From Chloroflexota bacterium (GTDB taxonomy: Bacteria; Chloroflexota; Anaerolineae; Anaerolineales; UBA4823), in assembly GCA_012798185.1 (NCBI GenBank), contig JAAZNS010000182.1, positions 1-12,198 of the forward strand: DNA of 12,198 bases, read 5' to 3'. Below, piece after piece: positions 1 to 6,619 of this stretch; positions within the stretch are counted from its first letter, which is position 1; every line of letters begins with the position of its first letter. The notes beneath the pieces were generated by a model. The model worked only from the letters and a program-made list of their open reading frames with translations, ran no database searches and was not told where the DNA came from. Made by a program: the position numbers and the translations under genes.

Positions 1-1115
1 ACGATATGGCGCGCTGGGGCGGTGCAAAATCGGTGAAATTGACCGATCAGGACAGCCAAACAGCACATCAGGCAGCCGAGCGGGTTAATAAGCTGATTGG
101 AAAACAAATTGCTGAACCATTTGTTGCCGATGTTCGCAATCATGAAAAAATTCAAAAATTACTTGCTGGCGCCACTGCCTGCCTTTCGGCAGTTCCATAT
201 TATTTCAATTTAGAACTATCCCGCCTTGCGATTCAAAATGGGGTTCATTTTTGTGATCTGGGCGGCAACACGGATATCGCCCGAAAGCAGCATCAATTCG
301 ATGATCTTGCCAAAGTAAAAGGTGTAAGCATTATCCCCAATTGCGGGCAGGTGCCGGGCATGGGAACCTCGTTGTGCGTCTATGCGATGGAATTGTTGGA
401 TGAACCCGTGGATGTATTGATGTGGGATGGCGGATTACCCCAAAACCCTAAGCCCCCCTTTAATTATTTATTGACTTTTCATGTTGCCGGTTTGACTAAT
501 GAATACGCCGAACCGGGAATCTTCCTGCGCGATTGGAAAGTGACCGAAGTCGAGCCGATGACAGAACTGGAAACCGTTGATTTCCCGCCCCCCATTGGCA
601 GGCTTGAAGCATTTGTGGCTGGGGGAGGTACCGATACCATGCCATGGACTTATGAAGGGAAAATACGCACGCTTCAAAATCTGACACTGCGTTACCCCGG
701 TCATTATCATCAACTGAAGGCATATTATGATTTGGGATTATGGGATTTAAAACCCATTAAAGTTGGCAGTATTGAGGTTGTCCCACGAGACGTTTTTCAT
801 GTATTATTCGAGCCAAAAGTAGTCATACCTGATGAAAAAGATCTGGTTATCGTACGGGTTAAAGCATTTGGGAAGAAGGATGGCAAAGAAGCCGAAGCCC
901 TGGTCGAGATGATCGATTATTTTGATGATCGAACCGGATTTACAGCGATGGAACGAGGCACGGGTTGGAGCGCTGCTATCGTTGCGGAAATGATGGCTCG
1001 AGGGCTGACACCAGTCGGTGCAGGAGGGGTAGAGAAAATGGTTCCTGCACGTCCTTTTGTTGATGAGTTGAACAAGCGTGAGTTGAAAGTAAAGGAGCAG
1101 GTGACATTTAAATAA
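1..1115 (+). CDS. Saccharopine dehydrogenase / lysine dehydrogenase-like protein (5' partial)
   Basis: This is the C-terminal bulk of a saccharopine dehydrogenase-family oxidoreductase, an NAD(P)-dependent enzyme acting on lysine-type amino acids or their adducts. The reading frame is open to the left edge, and the ATG at 6 lies inside the Rossmann fold (strand KSVKLTD right after it), so it is not the start. Probably 20-30 residues carrying the GxGxxG dinucleotide loop are missing. Counting from that ATG, VPYYFN (63-68), CDLGGNTD (83-90) and PNCGQVPGMG (111-120) are family hallmarks. They are followed by the catalytic/dimerisation domain with GLPQNPKPPFNY and a RYPGH motif. The substrate cannot be told: saccharopine, lysine 6-dehydrogenase and other family activities look alike at this level. 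It precedes an amino-acid transport operon but is separated from it by a hairpin and a promoter, so it is probably transcribed separately. The stop is TAA at 1113-1115. Confidence 0.85.
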   Translation, partial: DMARWGGAKSVKLTDQDSQTAHQAAERVNKLIGKQIAEPFVADVRNHEKIQKLLAGATACLSAVPYYFNLELSRLAIQNGVHFCDLGGNTDIARKQHQFDDLAKVKGVSIIPNCGQVPGMGTSLCVYAMELLDEPVDVLMWDGGLPQNPKPPFNYLLTFHVAGLTNEYAEPGIFLRDWKVTEVEPMTELETVDFPPPIGRLEAFVAGGGTDTMPWTYEGKIRTLQNLTLRYPGHYHQLKAYYDLGLWDLKPIKVGSIEVVPRDVFHVLFEPKVVIPDEKDLVIVRVKAFGKKDGKEAEALVEMIDYFDDRTGFTAMERGTGWSAAIVAEMMARGLTPVGAGGVEKMVPARPFVDELNKRELKVKEQVTFK

Positions 1116-1229
1116 TAAATTTGAGGGAACAAATTTTTTTGTTATTTAATTGTTATAGTGTGGTAAAATAGCGAAATTATTTTACCGATGATACCGATTT
1201 ATTTGCATTTCAAAAAACCTCGCTTCATA

Positions 1230-1289
1230 AAGATTGGGGGATATGTGGTAGAACGTTAACTTGTTCCTACCATGTATCCCACCAATTTT
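1230..1289 (+). terminator. Long hairpin, probable terminator of the dehydrogenase gene
   Basis: The arms 1230-1254 and 1263-1289 pair over roughly 25 positions with single-base bulges at 1266 and 1281 and a few G-U pairs. The core is GGG + ATATGTGGTAG against CTACCATGTAT + CCC, and the outer ATTGG pairs with CCAAT. The loop is 8 nt (1255-1262). The 3' side runs into TTTTCTTATATTT, a poor but T-rich tract. It sits 115 bp after the dehydrogenase stop and before the next promoter, which fits termination. A repeat element with long arms is the alternative. Confidence 0.5.
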
Positions 1290-1329
1290 CTTATATTTCC
1301 TTTGTCTAAAGCAATTTAATCGATTTTTC

Positions 1330-1358
1330 TTGCCTTACCGTAATTGATATTCTATAAT
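1330..1358 (+). promoter_or_regulatory. Sigma-70-type promoter for the amino-acid transport operon
   Basis: TTGCCT at 1330-1335 and a consensus TATAAT at 1353-1358 are separated by exactly 17 bp. Transcription would begin near 1365, giving a leader of about 230 nt before the binding-protein start at 1598. The -35 box matches consensus only in its first three bases. Confidence 0.6.
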
Positions 1359-1422
1359 AACATTATTGTATATTAAGTGATTATTATACGAATTCGGGCG
1401 GAACTAAATTTATTGGTCAATT

Positions 1423-1480
1423 GTAACTGCTCAGCTTATGTGCGGATTTAGGAACTCACTCAAACTGGCTGAGTAGTTAT
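1423..1480. repeat. Short inverted repeat TAACTGCTCAGC / GCTGAGTAGTTA
   Basis: The arms 1424-1435 and 1468-1479 are complementary over 12 bp with one G-T pair, enclosing 32 bp. The core GTAACTGCTCAG recurs with one change (GTAACTGTTCAG) at 6019-6030. The pair may be a degenerate end-to-end remnant of a small mobile element, or an RNA hairpin in the leader of the transport operon. No transposase gene or clear target duplication is visible. Confidence 0.45.
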
Positions 1481-1597
1481 AGCAAATTATCCTCTATATA
1501 AATGTGACGAGGAGGTGAAATATCGAAAATCTTCGTTGATCTGATGCAAAACATAAACCTAAAAAACAGCAAATGATTTGGAGGAGGAGAATTTCCA

Positions 1598-2533
1598 ATG
1601 AAAAAATACTATGTTGTTATCACCTTTTTAATTATGGTGGTTCTGGTTTCTTCAGCTTGCGCCAAAGCGACACCTAAACCCGCAGCAGATAAACTGGAAG
1701 AAATATTAGCAAGAGGCACGATTATTGTTTCAACCGATCCGGCATATCCGCCGCAATCGGAGTTGGTAGAAAACGCCACCCGTGCTACTAACACTAAATG
1801 CGCTGCTGACCAGCATACACCTTCAGAATTATCGGGGTTTGATATCGAAGTTGCGGTGGCTATTGCGGAAAAATTGGGTGTGGAAGCCTGTTTTGTAACC
1901 CCCGAATGGACGATGATTACTGGGGGAAGCTGGGCTAATCGATGGGACATCAGTGTCGGTTCGATGACGATCACCCCGGAACGCATGGAAAAGCTGTATT
2001 TCACACAGCCATATTACACAACCCCTGCTGCACTCTTCATTCATAAAGATAACACAACTTATACGCAATACAGCGATCTTGAAGGCAAAAAGATTGGTGC
2101 TTGTTCAGGGTGCACTTATGATGCTTACTTGGCTGGCACGTTAAACATTCCGGGGGAAACCATTGTTCAGGTAATCAATAATCCACAATTTGTCGGTTAT
2201 GAGACCGATATCAATGCCATTCAGGATCTCGCATTAGGAGATGGCTTGCGTCTGGATGCGGTGATGACCGCCTTACCCACAGGTCAGGGAGCTATCAATG
2301 ACGGATTACCGTTGAGACAATTAGGCGATCCGGTTTACTTCGAATACCTGGCAGCAGCCATCGATAAATCATTGACGCCCGATCCGATACCTCTGGTGAA
2401 AAAGGTGACCGAAGTGATCAAGCAGCTTCATTCAGAGGGTGTTCTGCTGAAACTTTCTGAAAAATATTGTGGATTGGACCTCACTACAGCTGCTGGCGGT
2501 TTTGATGTCGATGCTCTGAACCAATTTCCATAA
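1598..2533 (+). CDS. Amino-acid ABC transporter substrate-binding lipoprotein
   Basis: This is a family 3 solute-binding protein that would be tethered to the outer face of the cytoplasmic membrane and hand a polar or amino-acid-like ligand to the permease encoded next. The 311-residue product begins with a lysine-rich hydrophobic signal ending in a lipobox, VSSAC, with the lipidated Cys at 21. The start is fixed by a strong GGAGGAGGAG upstream. STDPAYPP (45-52), GFDIEVAVAIAEKLG (80-94), MTITPERMEKLYFTQPYY (123-140) and DLEGKKIGACSGCTYDAYL (160-178) are family landmarks. Arg129 corresponds to the carboxylate-binding Arg of HisJ/GlnH. The usual amine-binding Asp appears to be Ala225, in LDAVMTALPT. 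A 10-15 residue insertion sits after PAYPP, and five extra Cys (68, 98, 169, 172, 291) could form disulphides. The exact ligand is unknown. Confidence 0.88.
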   Translation: MKKYYVVITFLIMVVLVSSACAKATPKPAADKLEEILARGTIIVSTDPAYPPQSELVENATRATNTKCAADQHTPSELSGFDIEVAVAIAEKLGVEACFVTPEWTMITGGSWANRWDISVGSMTITPERMEKLYFTQPYYTTPAALFIHKDNTTYTQYSDLEGKKIGACSGCTYDAYLAGTLNIPGETIVQVINNPQFVGYETDINAIQDLALGDGLRLDAVMTALPTGQGAINDGLPLRQLGDPVYFEYLAAAIDKSLTPDPIPLVKKVTEVIKQLHSEGVLLKLSEKYCGLDLTTAAGGFDVDALNQFP

Positions 2534-2592
2534 GTTCTCCAAAATATTTTGTTGAACTCGAAGAATATTAATCAATCATTTTCACGAGATTA

Positions 2593-2628
2593 AGTGTAAA
2601 GGGAGCTGGATATCAGCCCCTTTACACT
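2593..2628 (+). promoter_or_regulatory. Intercistronic hairpin between binding-protein and permease genes
   Basis: AGTGTAAAGGG (2593-2603) pairs perfectly with CCCTTTACACT (2618-2628). After one bulged A, GCTG pairs with CAGC around a 5-nt loop, giving 15 bp in total. No T-run follows, so it is unlikely to stop all transcription. Hairpins in this position in binding-protein operons typically stabilise the upstream message or attenuate downstream expression, giving more binding protein than permease. That role is inferred here. Confidence 0.65.
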
Positions 2629-2654
2629 CTGATTTGTCATTAAAGAGGTATGGG

Positions 2655-3527
2655 ATGACAGTTGAGACAATAATCGAAAAACCGCCTGAAAAACCCGATG
2701 CAGATCAAAGCATGGGAGATGCATTGCTTTCACACCAAAAACGAAACCGCCTATTTCAAAATGTTAAAATTGGCAGTGTTTGGGCGGCGTTGATATTAAT
2801 TCTCGCGGTTGGCTTACTCCAGCTGCGTTTTGATCCGGGCTATATTGGCGAGCATTATGGATTTGTAATGCAAGGCGTATTGACCACCTTGGGTTTATCG
2901 GTGGCTTCAATTTTAATTGCCTCAGTCTTGGCGCTGCTAGGCGCACTCGGCCGGCTCTCGCAAAATTCGATTGCACAGGGTATTGCAGGTTTTTACGTAT
3001 CCCTAGTACGCGGCACCCCGTTATTAATTCAAATCTATATCATATATTTGGGACTGCCTCAAATAGGGACGCAGTTGCAAAGTATGGGGTTCACCGATTT
3101 AGGTAAGTCGCTGACCTTAACCGCAATCCAATCCGGTATATTAGCCTTGAGCCTAAACTATGGTGCATACATGACCGAGATCTTTCGGGCTGGCATTCAA
3201 TCGATCAGCCACGGACAGCGGGAAGCTGCTTTATCGCTTGGACTTTCAAGCTGGCAGACCATGCGCCGTATCATTTTGCCGCAAGCTATCAAGATCATTA
3301 TCCCAGATATTGGCAACCAGTTCATTGCCATGCAGAAAGATTCTGCGCTGGTTTCTGTGATGGGTGTTTGGGAAATTACCTACCGGGCAAATCGGTTTGG
3401 GCGTAAGGATTCAAAATTCATGGAAATGTTTATCCTTGCTGCAGCGCTCTATTGGATACTGACGATTGTATCTTCATGGTTAGAAGAACGTTTGGAAAAG
3501 CGGATGGCACATGCTTATGAACGATAA
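2655..3527 (+). CDS. Amino-acid ABC transporter permease (HisM/GlnP type)
   Basis: This membrane subunit of a polar amino-acid importer would dimerise and couple to the ATPase encoded next. The 290-residue product has a hydrophilic, charged 40-residue N-terminus, a first membrane helix near 41-57, then the permease core. That core includes GVLTTLGLSVASILIA (74-89), LVRGTPLLIQIY (117-128) and the EAA coupling loop REAALSLGLSSWQTMRRIILPQ (E190-A-A, G196). I chose ATG 2655 because AAGAGG lies 6 nt upstream. A TTG at 2634 would add seven residues but falls just after the intercistronic hairpin without a ribosome site. It overlaps the downstream ATPase gene, a sign of translational coupling. Confidence 0.88.
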   Translation: MTVETIIEKPPEKPDADQSMGDALLSHQKRNRLFQNVKIGSVWAALILILAVGLLQLRFDPGYIGEHYGFVMQGVLTTLGLSVASILIASVLALLGALGRLSQNSIAQGIAGFYVSLVRGTPLLIQIYIIYLGLPQIGTQLQSMGFTDLGKSLTLTAIQSGILALSLNYGAYMTEIFRAGIQSISHGQREAALSLGLSSWQTMRRIILPQAIKIIIPDIGNQFIAMQKDSALVSVMGVWEITYRANRFGRKDSKFMEMFILAAALYWILTIVSSWLEERLEKRMAHAYER

Positions 3528-4290
3528 TGTTATTATTAATGTAGAAAGATTACATAAATGGTTTGGAAAATTGCATGTATTAAAAGGGGTGTCTTTTTCG
3601 GTGTCGCCAAAAGAAGTCATGGTGCTCATCGGGCGGAGCGGATCGGGTAAAAGCACCTTGCTGCGCTGCTTGAATTTTTTGGAAGAACCAAGCTCCGGTG
3701 TGATCAGTGTGGCAGGCGAAACAGTGGTTACAGCACCAGGGAAGAGGGTCGATCCCAAAAAGATACTTGCGCTGCGTTTGAAAATGGGCATGGTCTTTCA
3801 GGAATTCAACCTGTTTCCGCATATGACTGCTCTCGGTAATGTGATTGAGGGCTTGATAACCGTGAAGAAGATGCCTAAAGATGAAGCTGTTGCCATTGGA
3901 GAAAAATATCTTGCTAAGGTGGGTTTGCTTGATAAACGAGATGTGTTCCCGATCCGGCTTTCAGGAGGTCAAAAACAGCGCATTGCTATTGCCCGTTCAC
4001 TGGCGATGGAACCGCAGGTGATGCTTTTTGATGAACCTACCTCTGCTCTCGATCCAGAATTAATTGGTGAGGTGTTGGATGTGATGAAACAGCTTGCCAG
4101 TGAAGGTACTACTATGATGGTTGTTACCCATGAAATGAGTTTTGCTAATGATGTTGCCGACCGGATTATTTACGTGGATCATGGCGAGATCGTTGAGCAG
4201 GGACCACCTGACCAGATATTCAATCACCCTGTCGATGAACGCACCCAGATATTTTTAAGATCGTTTTTGTGTGGCGACCGAAGCGTGTAA
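3511..4290 (+). CDS. Amino-acid ABC transporter ATP-binding protein (GlnQ/HisP type)
   Basis: This is the cytoplasmic ATPase that powers the importer formed with the preceding permease and lipoprotein. All nucleotide-binding motifs are intact in the 259 residues: Walker A GRSGSGKST (41-49), Q-loop Gln97 in VFQEFNLFPHMT, signature LSGGQKQR (150-157), Walker B VMLFDEP (170-176) with SALD, and H-loop His207 in VTHE. Length and the FNLFPHMT and ELIGEVLDVM segments fit the polar amino-acid subfamily. The start is either ATG 3511 (17-bp overlap with the permease gene) or ATG 3517. Both lie inside the upstream gene, so translation is probably coupled. It ends 22 bp before azlC. Confidence 0.92.
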   Translation: MLMNDNVIINVERLHKWFGKLHVLKGVSFSVSPKEVMVLIGRSGSGKSTLLRCLNFLEEPSSGVISVAGETVVTAPGKRVDPKKILALRLKMGMVFQEFNLFPHMTALGNVIEGLITVKKMPKDEAVAIGEKYLAKVGLLDKRDVFPIRLSGGQKQRIAIARSLAMEPQVMLFDEPTSALDPELIGEVLDVMKQLASEGTTMMVVTHEMSFANDVADRIIYVDHGEIVEQGPPDQIFNHPVDERTQIFLRSFLCGDRSV

Positions 4291-4312
4291 TCAATTATAA
4301 TTACGCACTATT

Positions 4313-5026
4313 ATGAATATCACGCCACGCAATGAATTTCTTGGCGGCATCCGGGCGGAATTACCAATTCTTGTGGGTGTCATCCCATTCGGAATGATAT
4401 ACGGCGCGCTTGCATTAAGCGCAGGAATACCTGCCAACGCCTCACAAGCCATGTCTGCTATTGTGTTTGCTGGTTCATCACAATTTGTCATGGCACAGTT
4501 ATGGGCTCAGGAAACACCTATCTTTGTGATGCTGGCTACGGTGTTCGTGGTCAATTTACGTCATGGATTGTACAGTGCTTCAGTCGCGCCGTATATTCAG
4601 CATCTTTCTATTACCTGGAAAGGGGCGCTTTCATATCTGCTCACCGATGAAGCATATGCCGTGGTGATTACACACTATCGAAAGTTCTCACAAGACGCAA
4701 AAGACCTTTCTTCGATAATTACAGGAAAACAGCACTTTTTTTTCCTGGGAGCGGGCTTGGCGTTATGGAGCACCTGGCAGATTAGCACAGCAATTGGCAT
4801 TTTCCTTGGTTCGATCATACCCGAATCCTGGTCGTTAGATTTTACGTTAACGCTCACATTTATCGCATTAGTCATGCCTTCATTGAAAAGAAAGCCGGAA
4901 ATCATTGCTGCTTTGGTAGGTGGAATTGTAGCAGTTATCGGCGCTGCCTTGCCTCTAAAATTAGGGTTATTAAGCGGCGCATTGGCAGGGATACTGGCGG
5001 GATTATGGAGTGAAAGGTTAAAATGA
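4313..5026 (+). CDS. azlC: AzlC family branched-chain amino-acid exporter, large subunit
   Basis: AzlC forms with AzlD a membrane exporter for branched-chain amino acids and, in some species, other amino acids or toxic analogues. The 237-residue product is strongly hydrophobic. It carries the family motifs PILVGVIPFGMIYGALALSAG (18-38), FAGSSQFVMAQL (52-63), NLRHGLYSASVAPYI (81-95) and LTDEAYAV (110-117). The gene starts 22 bp after the ABC ATPase stop with no obvious Shine-Dalgarno sequence, so it may depend on coupling or have its own weak site. It overlaps azlD by 4 bp (ATGA). Its place behind an importer operon for amino acids is noteworthy because import and export genes appear to be cotranscribed. 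Confidence 0.88.
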   Translation: MNITPRNEFLGGIRAELPILVGVIPFGMIYGALALSAGIPANASQAMSAIVFAGSSQFVMAQLWAQETPIFVMLATVFVVNLRHGLYSASVAPYIQHLSITWKGALSYLLTDEAYAVVITHYRKFSQDAKDLSSIITGKQHFFFLGAGLALWSTWQISTAIGIFLGSIIPESWSLDFTLTLTFIALVMPSLKRKPEIIAALVGGIVAVIGAALPLKLGLLSGALAGILAGLWSERLK

Positions 5027-5340
5027 GTATCTGGCTGACTATGGTCCTGGCAGGTATTATCACATTTGTGATCAGGGTTTCTTTCGTTCTGCTATTTGGA
5101 AAAATTCGGGTTTCCACGCGGTTAAATCAGGCGCTGAATTTAGTACCGCCGGCAGTTTTTTCGGCTATTATTTTTCCGGATATGTTTTTACAAAACAACC
5201 AGTTAGCTATCCACTTAAATAATGGCAGAATGATTGCCGGCATGCTTGCAATTTTGGTGGCATGGCGTACCAGGAATATTGTTTTGACCGTTTTAACTGG
5301 CATGATTGGGCTAACGCTTTTTCAAATGTTATTCAATTAA
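5023..5340 (+). CDS. azlD: AzlD family branched-chain amino-acid exporter, small subunit
   Basis: AzlD is the small partner of AzlC. The 105-residue product has about four hydrophobic segments and the family pattern of an N-terminal helix ending in an Arg (TFVIRVSFVLLFGK), then a VPPAVFSAIIFPDMF segment and C-terminal helices with AILVAWRTRNIVLTVLTGM. Its ATG lies in the ATGA overlap with azlC, a standard sign of translational coupling. It is the last gene of the apparent operon. I see no clear terminator in the 139 bp that follow. Confidence 0.85.
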   Translation: MSIWLTMVLAGIITFVIRVSFVLLFGKIRVSTRLNQALNLVPPAVFSAIIFPDMFLQNNQLAIHLNNGRMIAGMLAILVAWRTRNIVLTVLTGMIGLTLFQMLFN

Positions 5341-5427
5341 TAAACCGAATAATTTTCTCTAAATTAATATTAGTCCATAATAGCAACCCTACCTAATTAA
5401 TCTGTAAACTTTATTTTATTAAGAAAA

Positions 5428-5457
5428 TGTTAGAATGAGATATCAGAATCCATTCTA
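5428..5457 (+). promoter_or_regulatory. Extended -10 promoter with overlapping inverted repeat, upstream of first 124-residue paralog
   Basis: TGTTAGAAT (5428-5436) fits an extended -10 element; no good -35 box is present. The -10 sequence is also the left arm of a perfect 7-bp inverted repeat, TAGAATG (5431-5437) and CATTCTA (5451-5457), spanning the expected start site. This arrangement could be an operator. The downstream gene has a strong AGGAGGG at 5470-5476. Confidence 0.4.
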
Positions 5458-5479
5458 CTGACATCGATTAGGAGGGCTT

Positions 5480-5854
5480 ATGTTTGACGTACGAGTAAAT
5501 AGCTTCGAAAATCATTTGTTGATCATTTTACAGGGGAAATTTGAGTTGGCTGAAGCCAATCAGGCATCAGAAAAAATTATCAAAGCCATAAAAAGTTTGG
5601 TGCCGGGGTTCACGGTGATTACTGATATCCGCGAGCTGGCGCCAGCAACGGAGGATGTTCGGCAGGTATTTTTAAATACTATGCAAGCCATGAAAAACAG
5701 CGGAATGGGATTGGAAGTACGGGTAGTCAATCAACAGAATCTGGTGACGGCTAATCAATTTCAACGAACATCGCGGGCAGCTGGTTATTCCGCTCAAGAA
5801 GTTAATTCTGTTCCTGAAGCACAACGGCTTATTGACCAGCTTGTGACTGCTTGA
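5480..5854 (+). CDS. Small hypothetical protein, STAS/SpoIIAA-like (paralog 1)
   Basis: I do not recognise this 124-residue protein with certainty. It has no signal peptide or membrane segment and is probably cytoplasmic. Predicted structure by eye alternates strand and helix: strand 3-19, helix 22-40, strand 44-52, helix 58-74, strand 77-83, helix 90-101, strand 105-111, helix 112-122. This resembles STAS or SpoIIAA-like domains. The central FTVITDIRELAPATEDVR (44-61) would correspond to the strand and loop that in anti-sigma antagonists carries the phosphorylated Ser; here a Thr (57) is present but the DSSG motif is not. A near-twin of identical length lies at 6209-6583. The start is supported by AGGAGGG a few bases upstream. 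Confidence 0.75.
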   Translation: MFDVRVNSFENHLLIILQGKFELAEANQASEKIIKAIKSLVPGFTVITDIRELAPATEDVRQVFLNTMQAMKNSGMGLEVRVVNQQNLVTANQFQRTSRAAGYSAQEVNSVPEAQRLIDQLVTA

Positions 5855-5893
5855 TTTTTAGTTGTAAAACTGATCAAAGTCGAATATCGGGAT

Positions 5894-5935
5894 GGGATTA
5901 TGGGCTGCATAGTGATCGAGTAATCCTATAATCCC
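5894..5935 (+). terminator. Hairpin after paralog 1, weak terminator candidate
   Basis: GGGATTATGGG (5894-5904) pairs with CCTATAATCCC (5925-5935) over 11 bp with one G-U pair and a 20-nt loop. It starts 39 bp after the stop codon. The downstream tract TCCTTTCATTTG is only mildly T-rich, so termination efficiency is doubtful. Confidence 0.4.
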
Positions 5936-6019
5936 TCCTTTCATTTGAAAAATTCATTGAAAAAATAATCGATTTTCTGTCAACATCTTGAAGAAATGCG
6001 GATATAATAAACTAAATAG

Positions 6020-6033
6020 TAACTGTTCAGTTA
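6020..6033. repeat. Palindrome TAACTGTTCAGTTA
   Basis: TAACTG and CAGTTA are perfect inverted 6-mers separated by TT. The site begins 11 bp after a TATAAT (6003-6008), so it could be an operator near a start site. It also matches 11 of 12 bases of GTAACTGCTCAG at 1423-1434, hinting at a dispersed repeat. Confidence 0.35.
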
Positions 6034-6163
6034 GCACATTTTATATTTGGGGCTTATCGACATAACCTGGGCAGTTTCGTCACATTTATTGGTTGGGATT
6101 TACAAATCAGCATCAACGAGAAAAAAACTTAATTAAATTGTATATTTATTTGTATCAATTGAA

Positions 6164-6193
6164 TGATATAATGAACTTACAATAAATATTGTA
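6164..6193 (+). promoter_or_regulatory. Extended -10 promoter plus palindrome upstream of paralog 2
   Basis: TGATATAAT (6164-6172) is an extended -10 with a consensus hexamer. Starting at 6178, where transcription should begin, lies a 16-bp palindrome: TACAATA (6178-6184), AA, TATTGTA (6187-6193). A repressor bound here would block initiation. The leader would be only about 30 nt, with AAAGGA at 6199-6204 serving the start at 6209. Confidence 0.5.
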
Positions 6194-6208
6194 TTAGCAA
6201 AGGATATT

Positions 6209-6583
6209 ATGTTCGATATTCGAATAAATAGCTTTGAAAATCGATTATATATTGCCCTCAAAGGAACCATCGAGCAGCCCGAAGCTGCTCAGGGGTACAA
6301 TAAACTTGTGAAAGCGATGAACAGCCTAGCGCCTGGCTTTTCGGTAATCACCGATATCCGCGAACTGGCGCCAGCCACTGCAGACGTAAGGTTTATTTTC
6401 GTGAATATGATACAGCTGTTGATCAAATCTCAAATGGCGATCGAAGTGCGGGTAGTGCATCCTAAAGATCCTGCTGCAGCGCAGATATTTGAAAGGATTT
6501 CTCGGTCTTTAGGGTATTCCGCCGAAGAAGTCCACACCGTTTCGGAGGCAGAGAGGATTATCGACAAGTTTTTTGGCGCTTGA
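6209..6583 (+). CDS. Small hypothetical protein, STAS/SpoIIAA-like (paralog 2)
   Basis: This is the second copy of the 124-residue family. It aligns to the protein at 5480-5854 without a gap, 68 of 124 residues identical by hand count. Conservation is highest in MFDxRxNSFEN (1-11), PGFxVITDIRELAPATxDVR (42-61), EVRVV (79-83) and GYSAxEV (102-108), which probably mark the functional core. Variable positions lie in the first helix, the second half of the second helix and the linker 84-90. No membrane segment or signal is seen. It has its own promoter with an operator-like palindrome and a strong terminator, so it is expressed independently of both its twin and uvrA. Confidence 0.75.
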   Translation: MFDIRINSFENRLYIALKGTIEQPEAAQGYNKLVKAMNSLAPGFSVITDIRELAPATADVRFIFVNMIQLLIKSQMAIEVRVVHPKDPAAAQIFERISRSLGYSAEEVHTVSEAERIIDKFFGA

Positions 6584-6619
6584 TCGTTAGACTATTTAAA
6601 TAACAAATTGTTTCATTTT

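Larger units (their letters stand above)
1116..1597. other. 482-bp intergenic region upstream of the amino-acid transport operon
   Basis: I see no credible gene here. The stretch is AT-rich and contains, in order, a long imperfect hairpin (1230-1289), a sigma-70-like promoter (1330-1358), a short inverted repeat (1423-1480) and an isolated, near-perfect Shine-Dalgarno-like AGGAGGTGA (1510-1518) with no usable start codon after it. If the promoter is right, the binding-protein mRNA has a leader of about 230 nt, long enough for regulation, but I recognise no known riboswitch or T-box. Confidence 0.6.
5855..6208. other. 354-bp intergenic region between the two paralogs
   Basis: No gene is visible. 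The stretch contains a hairpin just after paralog 1 (5894-5935), a consensus TATAAT at 6003-6008 without a good -35 box, a palindrome TAACTGTTCAGTTA at 6020-6033 that shares a core with the repeat near 1424, and the extended -10 promoter plus palindrome of paralog 2 (6164-6193). The remainder is AT-rich with nothing recognisable. Confidence 0.55.

Noticed and set aside
1251..1266. GAAC...GTTC as a LexA/DinR box
   Set aside because: The half-sites are 8 bp apart instead of 4 and lie inside a long hairpin far from any SOS gene.
1515..1544. Nine-codon GTG micro-ORF in the leader of the binding-protein gene
   Set aside because: The start codon overlaps the only Shine-Dalgarno-like sequence, leaving no spacing for initiation.
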